In this document: positions 7,375-16,575 of the stretch, one piece after another
Layout: each line of letters begins with the position of its first letter
Numbering within the stretch: position 1 is the stretch's first letter
DNA from: Paucibacter sediminis
Lineage (GTDB): Bacteria; Pseudomonadota; Gammaproteobacteria; Burkholderiales; Burkholderiaceae_C
Assembly: GCF_030254645.1 (NCBI RefSeq)
Contig: NZ_CP116346.1
Location: 4,009,001 to 4,073,000 of the forward strand
Length of the DNA: 64,000 nucleotides
Direction: 5' to 3'
Made by a program: the position numbers and the translations under genes
The notes under the pieces: generated by a model
Databases searched by the model: none
Told to the model about the DNA's origin: nothing
What the model saw: the letters and a program-made list of their open reading frames with translations, nothing else

Positions 7375-9267
7375 ATGGACATGTCCCAGCCCGATCTCAA
7401 GACCCTGACCGCCTCCGAAGCCCAGGCCGCCGCCAAGGCGGAGCTGATTGCGCGCGCCGGCAAGCCGGGTCAGGTGAGCCTGGCGGATGTGATGGAGACC
7501 GCCAGCGCCTGGCAGCAGGCCGGCCAGTTGGAGCCCGCCGCCCAGCTCTACCAGGCCTGGATCGCCGCCAACGATTCGCCGCTCAAGCCCCTGGCCTGCT
7601 ACAACTGGGGCACCATCCTGGGCGCGCTGCGGCGTGCCGCCGAGGCCGAGCAGGCCTATCTGATGGCCTTGCAGCTCAAGCCGGGCTTTGCCCAGGCGCA
7701 GCTGAACCTGGGCCACCAGCGCGAGCATCTGGGCCGCGTCGAGGAGGCGCTGGCCTGCTGGCAGGCGGTGGTGGCGCTGCAAGCCCCGTTCGAGACCATG
7801 GGCGTGGACGTGCTGAGCCTGCGCCTGCATGCCCTCAACAATATGGCGCGGCTGCTGGAAGAGCAGCGCCGCTACGAGGAATCGCAGGCCTGCATGCGCC
7901 AGAGCCTGATGCTCAAGGCCGACCAGTCCGACGTGCTGCAGCACTATGTGCACATCCGCCAGAAGCAATGCGACTGGCCGGTCTACCAGCCCGTCGGCGA
8001 GGTCACGCACAACCAACTGCTGCGCAGCACCTCGCTGCTGGCCACGCTCAGCGCCAGCGACGATCCGGCCGTGCAGCTGATGATTGCGCAGCGCTTCGTG
8101 CACGAGAAGGTGCTGGCCTACAAGGGCAAGCCCCTGCACGAGGCAGCCGCAGCGGCCAAGCCACGCAGCGGCAAGATCAAGATCGGCTATCTCTCGGGCG
8201 ACCTCTGCATGCACGCGGTGGGCCTGCTGACGCCCGAGCTGTTCGAGCTGCACGACCGTGAGCGTTTCGAGGTCACGGCCTTCTGCTGGAGCCGCGAGGA
8301 CGGCAGCGCGCAGCGCGCCCGCATCCTCAAGGCCATGGATCAGCATGTGCGCCTGGCCGGCGTGGACGACCAGACCGCCGCGCGCCTGATCGCCGAGGCC
8401 GGCATCGACATCCTGGTGGACCTGCAGGGCCTCACCAGCGGCGCGCGCCCCAACATCCTGGTGCAGCGCCCCGCGCCCATCCAGGTCAGCTACCTGGGCC
8501 TGCCCGCCACCTCGGCCATCCCGGGCGTGGACTGGATCATCGCGGACCGCTTCGCGATGCCCGAGGACTATCTGCCCTACTGCACCGAGAAGCCGATCTA
8601 CCTGCCGCATTGCTACCAGGTCAGCGACCGCCAGCGCGTCATCGGCGCGCGTCCCACGCGCGCCCAGTACGGCCTGCCGGAAGACGCCTTCGTGTTCTGC
8701 TCCTTCAACAACAACCACAAGTTCAGCGAAGAGATGTTCCGCTGCTGGATGCGGGTGCTGTCGGCGGTGCGGGGCAGTGTGCTGTGGCTGCTGGCCGACA
8801 ACGCCTGGGCCAAGGCCAATATGCTGCGCGTCGCCGCCGAGTACGGCGTCGGCGAGGAACGCCTGATCTTCGCGCCGCGCGTGGCGCCGCCCGAGTATCT
8901 GGCGCGCTTCGTGCTGGCCGACCTGGTGCTGGACACCTTCCCCTACAACGCCGGCACCACCGCCAGCGACTGCCTGTGGATGAACACGCCGATGCTGACG
9001 CGCGCTGGCCGCAGCTATATCTCGCGCATGGCCGGCAGCCTGCTGACGAATGTGGGCTTGCCGGACCTGGTGACCTATTCTTTGGCCGAGTACGAGCAGC
9101 GCGCCATCCAGATCGGCCAGCAGCCGGCGAGGGCGGCCTCCTACCGCCGCTATCTCGAAGAGCATGGCCATGCCTCGCCGCTGTTCGATATTCCCGGCAT
9201 GGTGCGCGATCTGGAAGCGCAGTTCGAATCCATTGCGCTGGCGGCACGTCAGCGTCAGGGCGGCTGA
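7375..9267 (+). CDS. SPINDLY/OGT-type O-glycosyltransferase with TPRs (GT41)
   Basis: 630 residues from ATG 7375 (MDMSQPDLK); an in-frame ATG at 7381 is an equal alternative, and neither has a strong ribosome binding site. Residues about 40-240 contain tetratricopeptide-like repeats (CYNWGTILGALRRAAEAEQA, AQLNLGHQREHLGRVEEAL). The C-terminal half is a Glyco_transf_41 domain: KIKIGYLSGDLCMHAVG with the conserved His, DILVDLQGLTSGARPNIL, PIQVSYLGLPATS, CSFNNNHKFSEEMF with the Lys that binds nucleotide-sugar phosphate in OGT, and DTFPYNAGTTASDCLWMNTP. The family transfers GlcNAc or another sugar to Ser/Thr of cytoplasmic proteins. It lies 30 bases before the type I secretion operon, so its target may be the secreted Ser/Thr-rich giants. 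That link is inferred. Confidence 0.88.
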   Translation: MDMSQPDLKTLTASEAQAAAKAELIARAGKPGQVSLADVMETASAWQQAGQLEPAAQLYQAWIAANDSPLKPLACYNWGTILGALRRAAEAEQAYLMALQLKPGFAQAQLNLGHQREHLGRVEEALACWQAVVALQAPFETMGVDVLSLRLHALNNMARLLEEQRRYEESQACMRQSLMLKADQSDVLQHYVHIRQKQCDWPVYQPVGEVTHNQLLRSTSLLATLSASDDPAVQLMIAQRFVHEKVLAYKGKPLHEAAAAAKPRSGKIKIGYLSGDLCMHAVGLLTPELFELHDRERFEVTAFCWSREDGSAQRARILKAMDQHVRLAGVDDQTAARLIAEAGIDILVDLQGLTSGARPNILVQRPAPIQVSYLGLPATSAIPGVDWIIADRFAMPEDYLPYCTEKPIYLPHCYQVSDRQRVIGARPTRAQYGLPEDAFVFCSFNNNHKFSEEMFRCWMRVLSAVRGSVLWLLADNAWAKANMLRVAAEYGVGEERLIFAPRVAPPEYLARFVLADLVLDTFPYNAGTTASDCLWMNTPMLTRAGRSYISRMAGSLLTNVGLPDLVTYSLAEYEQRAIQIGQQPARAASYRRYLEEHGHASPLFDIPGMVRDLEAQFESIALAARQRQGG

Positions 9268-9296
9268 ACCGCAAGCGAGCAGGAATGGGTTGATCG

Positions 9297-11660
9297 GTGA
9301 CACAACGCAAAGACCCCTTCTTCGACGGTGGCCAGCGCGCGACGCGGGCCGCCCCGCCGAGCCTGCGCCTGGCCGATCCGGCGCCCGCGCCTGCCGACCC
9401 CGGCCATGCCGCCGATCCGCTGCTGGATGAGCGCGCCGAGCTGAGCGTCGACCCCCTGCTGGCCGCGCTGGCCTGGCTGACGCGCCACCATGGCCGCGCC
9501 CGCTCGCCCGAATCGCTGCGCGCCGGCATGCCGGTGGAGGGCGCGCTGGCGCCCAGCCAGGCGCTGCGCATGATGCGCGAGGCCGGCTACAACGCCGGCC
9601 TGCTGCGCAAGCCGATCGAGGACATCAGCCCCTTGCTGCTGCCCGCGGTGCTGCTGCTCAAGGAGGGCGATGCCTGCCTGCTGGTCAAGCACCTGGAACC
9701 CGATGCCCAGGGCATGCCGCGCTTCGAGGTGGTGTTCCCGGGCGAGCAGGCCCAGGCCTGCGCCGCCAGCCTGGCCGAGCTGGAGCCCGAATACAGCGGC
9801 TTCATGATCGCGGTGACGCCGCAGGAGCAGTCCCAGGCCCAGCAGCGCAGCGATGCCCTGCTGCCGCCGATGAGCCAGCATTGGCTGTGGGGCACGCTCA
9901 AGCGCTTCACGCCCTATTACCGTGCCGCCATGCTGGCGGCCCTGCTCAGCAATGTGCTGATGCTGGTGTCGGGCCTGGTGACCTCGGTGATCTACGACAA
10001 GGTGATCCCGCACCAGGCCACGGTGACGCTGTGGACGCTGGCGATCGGCGCGGCCATCGCGCTGGTGTTCGACCTGGTGGCGCGGCAGCTGCGCAGCTAT
10101 CTGATCGATCTGGCCGGCCGCAAGGCCGACCTCATCATCGGCTCCAAGCTGTTCCGCCAGACCCTGGGCGTGCGCATGGAGCACAAGCCGCAGTCGGCCG
10201 GCTCCTACGCGCATTACTTGGCGCAGGTGGAGGTGGTGCGCGACTTCTTCACCTCGGCCACCATGTCGGCGCTCTCGGACCTGCCCTTCGTGCTGGTGTT
10301 CGTGGCCATGACCTTTGTGATCGGCGGGCCGCTGGGCTGGGTGCTGGTGTTTGTGATCCCGATGGTGATCGCGGTCAACATCGCCATCCAGGGCTATCTG
10401 CGCAAGGCCATGCACACCAATATGGCCGAGATGGCCGATCTGCACGGCACCCTGGTGGAGGCGATCGAAGGCCTCGAAGACCTCAAGACCTCGGGCGCCG
10501 AGGGCCGCTTCCTGCGCCGTTATGAGAACGGCCTGTCGATCGCCGCCGCCTCCTCGCTGCGCGCGCGCTACCTCACCAGCTGGAGCGGCAATATCTCCGC
10601 CAGCCTGCAACAGGCCATCACCCTGGTGATGCTGGTGTGGGGCGTCTACCTGATCAAGGATGGCGAGATCACCTCGGGCGCCCTGATCGGCGCGGTGATG
10701 TTCGCCGGCCGCGCGCTGGCACCGCTGGGCAGCCTGGTGGCGCTGGCCTCGCGCTACCAGGGCGCGCGCAACGCCATGATCTCGCTGGACCAGATGATGA
10801 ACGCGCCGAATGAGCGCGAGGCCAGCCGCAACTATGTGCCGCTCAGCAAGCTGAACGGCCGCCTCGGTCTGCACGAGGTTGGCTTTGCCTACCCGCCGGT
10901 GGGGCAGGTCGCCTCGCCCAAGGTGCTGAAGGGCGTGAGCCTGAAGATCGAGCCGGGCGAGCGCGTCGCCGTGCTGGGCCGCATCGGCAGCGGCAAGAGC
11001 ACCATCCTGCGCCTGCTGGCCGGGCTCTACCAGCCCACCGAGGGCATGGTGGAGGTGGACGGCATCGACCTGCGCCAGATCGACCCGGCCGAGTTCCGCG
11101 CCCGCGTCGGCTTCGTCTCGCAGGAGCCGCGCCTGTTCCACGGCACGCTGCGCGACAACGTGCTGATGGGCCGCGCCCACCTGGATGCCTCGCACCTGGT
11201 GGAGGTGGCCAAGCTCACTGGCCTGGACCGCGTGGTCGCCGCGCATCCGCTCGGCTGGGATCTGCCGGTGGGCGAGATGGGCGGCCTGCTGTCGGGCGGC
11301 CAGCGCCAGCTGGTGGCGCTGGCGCGCAGCCTCGTCACCAAGCCGCAGATCCTGCTGATGGACGAGCCCACCAGCTCGATGGACGCGCAGTCCGAAATGG
11401 CCTTCCTGCGCCAGCTGCGCGATGCCGCCGGCGCCTGCACCCTGATCGTGGTGACGCACCGCCCGGCGGTGCTGGAGCTGGTGCAGCGCGTGATGGTGAT
11501 CGACAGCGGCAAGCTGGTGGTGGACGGCCCGCGCGACCAGGTGCTGGCCGCGCTCTCGGGCGTCAAGCCCACGGCGGCCGCCGGCGGGGATGGTGCGGGC
11601 GCCTCCAATCTGCATATGCATCCGGCCACCCAGCCGGTGCAGCGTTCGGCATCGGTCTGA
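9297..11660 (+). CDS. Type I secretion ABC transporter (HlyB/LapB-like)
   Basis: 787 residues, starting at GTG 9297. Residues about 45-165 form a C39-like domain without the catalytic Cys (LSVDPLLAALAWLTRHHGRA at its start), as in RTX-type transporters where the domain binds the substrate but does not cleave it. Residues about 190-460 are six membrane helices of the ABC exporter fold. The nucleotide-binding domain has Walker A GRIGSGKST, signature LSGGQRQ, Walker B ILLMDEPTS and the H-loop VVTHR. It acts in the inner membrane with the HlyD-family gene that follows after 3 bases. The repeat giants on the opposite strand are the obvious candidate substrates. An N-terminal Pro-rich extension of about 40 residues is unassigned. 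Confidence 0.93.
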   Translation: MTQRKDPFFDGGQRATRAAPPSLRLADPAPAPADPGHAADPLLDERAELSVDPLLAALAWLTRHHGRARSPESLRAGMPVEGALAPSQALRMMREAGYNAGLLRKPIEDISPLLLPAVLLLKEGDACLLVKHLEPDAQGMPRFEVVFPGEQAQACAASLAELEPEYSGFMIAVTPQEQSQAQQRSDALLPPMSQHWLWGTLKRFTPYYRAAMLAALLSNVLMLVSGLVTSVIYDKVIPHQATVTLWTLAIGAAIALVFDLVARQLRSYLIDLAGRKADLIIGSKLFRQTLGVRMEHKPQSAGSYAHYLAQVEVVRDFFTSATMSALSDLPFVLVFVAMTFVIGGPLGWVLVFVIPMVIAVNIAIQGYLRKAMHTNMAEMADLHGTLVEAIEGLEDLKTSGAEGRFLRRYENGLSIAAASSLRARYLTSWSGNISASLQQAITLVMLVWGVYLIKDGEITSGALIGAVMFAGRALAPLGSLVALASRYQGARNAMISLDQMMNAPNEREASRNYVPLSKLNGRLGLHEVGFAYPPVGQVASPKVLKGVSLKIEPGERVAVLGRIGSGKSTILRLLAGLYQPTEGMVEVDGIDLRQIDPAEFRARVGFVSQEPRLFHGTLRDNVLMGRAHLDASHLVEVAKLTGLDRVVAAHPLGWDLPVGEMGGLLSGGQRQLVALARSLVTKPQILLMDEPTSSMDAQSEMAFLRQLRDAAGACTLIVVTHRPAVLELVQRVMVIDSGKLVVDGPRDQVLAALSGVKPTAAAGGDGAGASNLHMHPATQPVQRSASV

Positions 11661-11663
11661 GCC

Positions 11664-12896
11664 ATGGCCAAGCCCAACAAAGCCCAAGGCAAGGAACTGG
11701 CGCTGCGCCCCGACGAGGCGATGTTCGTCTCCGCGGCGGTGAGCGCGCAGATCAACGAGCCGCTGCCGCGCGCCACCTGGGCCATCTACCTGATGCTGGT
11801 GGTGGTGGTGACCGCGATCACCTGGGCCTCGATCGCGCGCGTCGACGAGATCACGCGCAGCGACGGCAAGGTGGTGCCCGATGGGCGCGAGCAGATCATC
11901 GCCAGCCTGGAGAGCGGCATCCTGCAGCAGCTGCTGGTGCGCGAGGGCATGCAGGTCGAGGCCGGCCAGGAGCTGGCCCAGCTCGACCCGACGCGCGTCG
12001 AGGCGCAGCAGAACGAGGGCCAGGCCAAGCGCGTCGCGCTGCTGGCCCAGGTCTCGCGCCTGCAGGCCGAGGCCTATGGCCGGACCCTGAGCTTCCCGCC
12101 CGAGGTGCAGGCCCTGCCGGCGATTGCCCAGGCCGAGACCGAGGCCTTCGAGGCACGGCGCCGCCTGCTCGACGAGGCGGTGAGCAGCATCAACCGCAGC
12201 GCCGGCCTGGTGGAGCGCGAGCAGCGCATGGCCCAGGACATGGCCGCACGCGGCCTGATGTCGGACGTCGAGGTGATGCGCCTGAACCGCCAGGTCAACG
12301 AGCTGCACCAGCAGCGCGCCGAACGCATCAGCCGCTTCCGCCAGGAGGCCAGCAGCGATCTGGTGCGCGCCAAGACCGAGCTGGCCCAGGTGGACGAGCA
12401 GATGGTGGTGCGCCACGACGCGATGAGCCGCACCGTGCTGCGCTCGCCCGTCAAGGGCATGGTCAAGAACATCCGCATCAACACCGTGGGCGGCATCGTC
12501 ACCGGCGGCGCGCCCATCATGGAGATCGTGCCGCTGGGGCCGCGCGTGCTGGTGGAGGCGCGCATCAAGCCGCGCGACGTGGGCTTTGTGCGCGTGGGCC
12601 AGACCGCCGAGGTCAAGCTGACCGGCTACGACTTCAACGTCTACGGCGGGCTGGAGGGCAAGATCGAGGTCATCAGCCCCGATGCCATCAGCGACGGTGC
12701 CGACAAGAGCGGCGAGGGCAGCTACTACCGCGCCATCGTCGCGGCCGAGCGCAACAACCTGCACTTCAAGGGCAAGACCCTGCCGGTGATCCCGGGCATG
12801 ACGGCGCAGGTGGAGATACGCACCGGCGAACGCACCGTGCTGAGCTATCTGCTGCGGCCGATGATGAAATCGCAGGAAGCGCTGCGCGAGCGCTGA
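11664..12896 (+). CDS. HlyD-family periplasmic adaptor of type I secretion
   Basis: 410 residues. A single N-terminal membrane helix at about residues 30-55 (WAIYLMLVVVVTAITWASIA) is followed by a lipoyl-like segment (SLESGILQQLLVREGMQVEAG and QELAQLDPTR), a long helical hairpin of Glu/Ala/Arg-rich coiled coil from about 110 to 250, and a C-terminal beta-barrel part (SPVKGMVKNIRINTVGGIV, VIPGMTAQVEIRTG). This is the layout of HlyD/LapC adaptors that link the ABC exporter to the outer-membrane channel. It begins 3 bases after the transporter stop, so the two are one transcript. Length is normal for the family. Confidence 0.93.
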   Translation: MAKPNKAQGKELALRPDEAMFVSAAVSAQINEPLPRATWAIYLMLVVVVTAITWASIARVDEITRSDGKVVPDGREQIIASLESGILQQLLVREGMQVEAGQELAQLDPTRVEAQQNEGQAKRVALLAQVSRLQAEAYGRTLSFPPEVQALPAIAQAETEAFEARRRLLDEAVSSINRSAGLVEREQRMAQDMAARGLMSDVEVMRLNRQVNELHQQRAERISRFRQEASSDLVRAKTELAQVDEQMVVRHDAMSRTVLRSPVKGMVKNIRINTVGGIVTGGAPIMEIVPLGPRVLVEARIKPRDVGFVRVGQTAEVKLTGYDFNVYGGLEGKIEVISPDAISDGADKSGEGSYYRAIVAAERNNLHFKGKTLPVIPGMTAQVEIRTGERTVLSYLLRPMMKSQEALRER

Positions 12897-12961
12897 TTTG
12901 CGCCGCGCAAGGGCGCTTGTTTGGCGCTTAAGTTTTCCGACCCTGTGATGTAGTACTGCTC

Positions 12962-14458
12962 ATGTCGAGCAAGTACTTTTTCACCCACGCGAATTGGCGC
13001 GCCGGCCTGCTGGCCATCGCGGCCGCCATGCCGCTGGGCCAGACCGGTGCCGCCGCCGCAGCGCGCGCCGATGGCGCCCTGCAGCCGCTGAAGCCCGTTG
13101 CCATGCCGGCCAGCGCGCCGGCGGTTGCAAGCGTGGCTCGCAAGCAGGCGGCCGTGCCGGCGCCGGCTGCAACGACGGTGGTTCCGCCCAGCCGCTGCAA
13201 CGAGGACGACGCCGCGCCCGCGGGCACGGGCCGCAGCGCCAATGGCCTGGAGACCAGCGACACCGATCCGCGCGCGCAGCTGCTCAGCCTGATGGATGCG
13301 GCACGCGAGCGCAGCCGCACGGTGGGCGCGATGCGCCTGCTGCGCGAGGCCGCCGACGCCGAGATCCGCGAGGCCAAGGCCGGCAGCCTGCCCAGCGCCA
13401 GCGTGGTGGGCATGCTCAATGGCGTCGATACCTCGGTGCGCGGCATCGAGCAGACCAAGGGCGCGCAGACGCGCCTGAACCTGAACGTGATCTACCCGCT
13501 CTACGACGCCGGCCGTGTCGCCAAGCTGACCGAGTGGCGCGTCGCGCTGGCCGAGGCCGCGCGCCTGGGCCAGAGCAGCGTGGAGGAGCAGTTGGCGCTG
13601 CAGACCGTGTCGCTGGCGCTGGACCGCAGCCGCTATCTGCTGGTGGGCCAGATCTACAGCCAGTACGCCCGCAAGATGGCCTGCCTGGTGGACGCGCTGG
13701 AAATCATCACCAAGGCCGACCGCGGCAGAGCCAGCGAGCTGGTGCAGGCACAGAAGAGCCTGCAGCAGGCCGAGCTGGCCTATGAACAGAACCTCACCAC
13801 GCTGCGCCAGACCGAGGTGCGCATGCGCCGCCTGGTGGGCGACAAGCTGCCCGCCAGCGCCAGCATGAGCGTGGTGCTGACCAAGCTGCCCGACCTGGCC
13901 GAGCTGGAGCGCGACATCCTCGACGCACCCGACGTGGCCCAGGCCAGCGCGCAGGCGCAGGCGCAGCGCAGCTATGCCGAATCGGTGCGCGCCGGCCAGA
14001 AGCCCAGCGTCAACCTGAGCGTGATCGGCGCGGCGGTGGGCGGGCAGGGCAGGTCCACCGACTGGGCCGGCGGCGTGTCGGTCAACATCCCCCTGCTGCA
14101 ACCCGGCGCCGACTACACCCTGAGCGCCGCGCAGCGCCGCGCCGAGGCGGCGCAGTTGCAGCGCGACGAGGCCATCGAGGCCAAGCGTTATCGCCTGATC
14201 GAGATGAACGATGCCGCCGCCGCCTCGCTGGACCGCGCGCGCCGCGTGGTCGAGATCCTGCGCAACAGCGACCGTGTGCGCGCCTCCACGCTGCAGCAAT
14301 GGCAGCAGCTGGGCCGGCGCTCGCTGTTCGACGTGATGGCCGCCGAGGGCGACTACTACGGCATGCGCGTGGCCCACGTCAGCGCGCTCTACGATACCCA
14401 GCAGGTGGTGGCGATGATGTGGTCGATGGGCCGCGGCGTCGGTGCCAGCCTGCGTTGA
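12962..14458 (+). CDS. TolC-family outer-membrane channel of type I secretion
   Basis: 498 residues. The N terminus has a signal peptide (WRAGLLAIAAAMPLGQTGA then AAA). A Pro/Ala-rich linker follows to about residue 100, and then two TolC-type halves rich in coiled-coil helix: EIREAKAGSLPSASVVGM near 140 and LNLNVIYPLYDAG near 175 mark the first half, and GQKPSVNLSVIGAAVGG with VSVNIPLLQPGADYTLSAA the second. It completes the three-part exporter with the two genes upstream, from which it is separated by 65 bases, so it may also have its own promoter. The unusually long linker before the first half is not typical of E. coli TolC. Confidence 0.9.
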   Translation: MSSKYFFTHANWRAGLLAIAAAMPLGQTGAAAAARADGALQPLKPVAMPASAPAVASVARKQAAVPAPAATTVVPPSRCNEDDAAPAGTGRSANGLETSDTDPRAQLLSLMDAARERSRTVGAMRLLREAADAEIREAKAGSLPSASVVGMLNGVDTSVRGIEQTKGAQTRLNLNVIYPLYDAGRVAKLTEWRVALAEAARLGQSSVEEQLALQTVSLALDRSRYLLVGQIYSQYARKMACLVDALEIITKADRGRASELVQAQKSLQQAELAYEQNLTTLRQTEVRMRRLVGDKLPASASMSVVLTKLPDLAELERDILDAPDVAQASAQAQAQRSYAESVRAGQKPSVNLSVIGAAVGGQGRSTDWAGGVSVNIPLLQPGADYTLSAAQRRAEAAQLQRDEAIEAKRYRLIEMNDAAAASLDRARRVVEILRNSDRVRASTLQQWQQLGRRSLFDVMAAEGDYYGMRVAHVSALYDTQQVVAMMWSMGRGVGASLR

Positions 14459-14480
14459 ACGACAAGCAGAGGAGCAAGCC

Positions 14481-15443
14481 TTGGACAATGCCGAACTGAT
14501 CGCCTCGGTGCTGAAGGACTGGTGGTATTACAGCGTCGAGCTGGCCCCCGGCGTGATGGCCAGGGGCGTGGACACGCCGCAGACGCCGATGCTGCCGCGC
14601 ATGATGTTGCGCAACTGCAATCTGCGCGGCATGGACTGCCTGGACATCGGCAGCATGGAGGGCCTGATCCCCACGCTGATGTGCCGCCAGGGCGCCCGAA
14701 AGGTGCTGGCCACCGACGCCATCCCGCATTGCCAGAAGAAGATGGACGTGCTGCGCCAGGTCTATGGCGTGAACTTCGACTTCCAGCAGGTGGGCCTGCT
14801 CTATGACCTGAGCGCCAAGCTCAAGGACCATGGCGGCTTCGATTTCATCAATCTCTCGGGCGTGCTCTACCACGTCTACTCGCCCCTGCATGTGCTGGCC
14901 GGCATCCGGCCGCTCCTCAAGAAGGGCGGGCTGATGGTGGTCTCCACCAATGTGATGCGACGCGAGGGCTACAGCCTCGAGTTCAACAACGCCGGCAAGC
15001 TGCAGACCGAGACCAATACCTTCTGGTACCACTCGGTGCCGATGCTGGAATACCTGCTGCGCTACTTCAACCTGGTGCCGCTGGACTTCCTCTACCTGCC
15101 GCATTCACCGGTGAACCCGCACAACTATGTGCCGGGGCAGGACAGCGGCTATATGTCGGTGGTGTGCCGCGCGGTCGACGAGGCCACGCCCAACTACCCC
15201 GATCCCTGGGCGGCGCGCACTCATATCGCCTCCTGGGAATACCTGGCGCTGTGCAACCGCGAGATGATGAACGGCCAGCCGGTCTCCAGCATCTCCTACC
15301 GCGGTGATCACGATCGTGCCAATGCGTCCACCGACACCACCGGCATCACGCTGATGGACCACATCATGGACCCGGCGCGCATCGTCGCCAGCGTGGACGA
15401 TTCCAGGAACTCGCAGTTCCTGCACCTCTCGGACATGTACTGA
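14481..15443 (+). CDS. Class I SAM-dependent methyltransferase (DUF1698/CmoB-like)
   Basis: 320 residues from a TTG at 14481. This start has AGAGGAG six bases upstream, better than an ATG further upstream inside the preceding gene. Motif I is MDCLDIGSMEGLIPTLM at about residue 50; ARKVLATDAI and FDFINLSGVLYHVYSPLHVL follow, the latter resembling the CmoB/DUF1698 group. The C-terminal 100 residues are less conserved. It starts 22 bases after the TolC-like gene and is probably the last gene of the secretion operon. In this setting it more likely methylates a glycan or its precursor than a tRNA, but the sequence does not settle this. It meets the opposing acyltransferase gene after only 3 bases. 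Confidence 0.78.
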   Translation: MDNAELIASVLKDWWYYSVELAPGVMARGVDTPQTPMLPRMMLRNCNLRGMDCLDIGSMEGLIPTLMCRQGARKVLATDAIPHCQKKMDVLRQVYGVNFDFQQVGLLYDLSAKLKDHGGFDFINLSGVLYHVYSPLHVLAGIRPLLKKGGLMVVSTNVMRREGYSLEFNNAGKLQTETNTFWYHSVPMLEYLLRYFNLVPLDFLYLPHSPVNPHNYVPGQDSGYMSVVCRAVDEATPNYPDPWAARTHIASWEYLALCNREMMNGQPVSSISYRGDHDRANASTDTTGITLMDHIMDPARIVASVDDSRNSQFLHLSDMY

Positions 15444-15446
15444 GGG

Positions 15447-15923
15447 CTAGGGCCGCGGCACCGGGCCGCGGCTCACCGCCGGGTTGCCGACCCAGAGCTC
15501 GCCATCTGGCACATGCTTGGTGACCACGCTGCCCGCGCCGATCATGGCGCCGGCGCCTATGGTCAGGCCGCCCAGCACGGTGGCGTTGGCGCCGATCGAG
15601 GCGCCGGCCTTGATGAGAGTGCGCTGGAAGGCCTCGGGATACTGCTTGGAGCGCGGGTAGCGGTCGTTGGTGAACGTGACGTTGGGGCCGATGAAGACAT
15701 CGTCCTCCACCGTGATGCCGTCCCACAGCTGCACGCCGCATTTGACGGTGACGCGGTCGCCCACCACCACATCGTTTTCCACAAAGACCTGGGCGTTGAG
15801 GTTGCAGTCGCGGCCGATGCGCGCGCCGGCCAGCACCACGGTGAACTGCCAGACGCGCGTGCCGGCACCGAGCTGGGTGCTCTGCACGTCGGCGAGGGGA
15901 TGAATGTGGGCTTGCTCGTTCAT
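15447..15923 (-). CDS. Left-handed beta-helix N-acyltransferase (FdtC/WlbB-like)
   Basis: 158 residues made of hexapeptide repeats ([LIV]-G-x4 pattern) throughout: [20 protein letters not shown] at the N terminus, [20 protein letters not shown], then [20 protein letters not shown] and a C-terminal [20 protein letters not shown] block. The FTNDRYPRS stretch is characteristic of the acetyltransferases that modify the 3-amino group of dTDP-3-amino-3,6-dideoxyhexoses or UDP-linked amino sugars. With the aminotransferase and ketoisomerase genes further upstream it would finish a dTDP-3-acylamino-3,6-dideoxyhexose. Its start overlaps the end of the preceding gene by 4 bases (ATGA), so they are coupled. 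Confidence 0.82.
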   Translation of the reverse strand: MNEQAHIHPLADVQSTQLGAGTRVWQFTVVLAGARIGRDCNLNAQVFVENDVVVGDRVTVKCGVQLWDGITVEDDVFIGPNVTFTNDRYPRSKQYPEAFQRTLIKAGASIGANATVLGGLTIGAGAMIGAGSVVTKHVPDGELWVGNPAVSRGPVPRP

Positions 15924-16567
15924 GCTTGGGGTACCGTGCCGACGATTCTGCAGGGGTTGCCGGCGATGATGCTGTTGGGCGGCGCCTGGAACTTGGGGCT
16001 CACCACCGTGCCGGCCGAGATGATGCAGCCCGCGCCGATGCGCGCGCCCTTGAGGATGATGACGCTCGAGCCGATGAAGACATCGTCGCCGATCTCCACC
16101 GCCTGCGGTTGCTGATCCGCCATATGGCGGCGCGCCACCGCCAGCTCATGCGCGTTCGTGTCCATCACTTGCAGGTCGGTGCCGATCAGGCAGCGCCGGC
16201 CGATGCGTATGCCGGCGCCCTCGGAGAGCAGCATGGCGCGGTTGTTGAGCGTCGTGCCTGCGCCGATCTCGATCAGCGCGCCGGGCGTGCGCGCCTCCAC
16301 ATAGCTGCAGCCATAGCTGCCGGGCGAGAGCGGCACACCGAACACCACGTCGGGCGCGAGCCGGATGCGGCCATGGCCCAGGAACTGCGTGGGCGTGAGC
16401 AGGTTCACGCGGCGCGGCGCGGTGGGCGACTCGGTCAGCACCTCGACGATGGCCTTGTTGGAGACGTGGAAGAAGTAGTGGACCAGCAGGCTGCGCACCA
16501 TCGCCTCCAGCCGGCCGGGCTCGGTGCCGCTGATCAGGGCCTGGTAGCGTTCCAGCTTGAGTGCCAT
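15920..16567 (-). CDS. Hexapeptide-repeat acyltransferase
   Basis: 215 residues. A helical N-terminal part of about 60 residues is followed by a left-handed beta-helix: [60 protein letters not shown] and a final [12 protein letters not shown] cap. DTNAHEL with its His is at the position of the catalytic His in the maltose/galactoside O-acetyltransferase-type enzymes. It probably O- or N-acylates a sugar of the island's glycan. It lies between a GT2 gene (8 bases upstream) and another acyltransferase (4-base overlap). The acyl donor and acceptor are not predictable. Confidence 0.8.
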   Translation of the reverse strand: MALKLERYQALISGTEPGRLEAMVRSLLVHYFFHVSNKAIVEVLTESPTAPRRVNLLTPTQFLGHGRIRLAPDVVFGVPLSPGSYGCSYVEARTPGALIEIGAGTTLNNRAMLLSEGAGIRIGRRCLIGTDLQVMDTNAHELAVARRHMADQQPQAVEIGDDVFIGSSVIILKGARIGAGCIISAGTVVSPKFQAPPNSIIAGNPCRIVGTVPQA

Positions 16568-16575
16568 GGTGTATT

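Noticed and set aside
9255-12764. A 1169-residue minus-strand frame opposite the ABC transporter and HlyD genes
   Set aside because: High-GC shadow frame rich in His, Gln and Leu; both plus-strand genes have intact family motifs.
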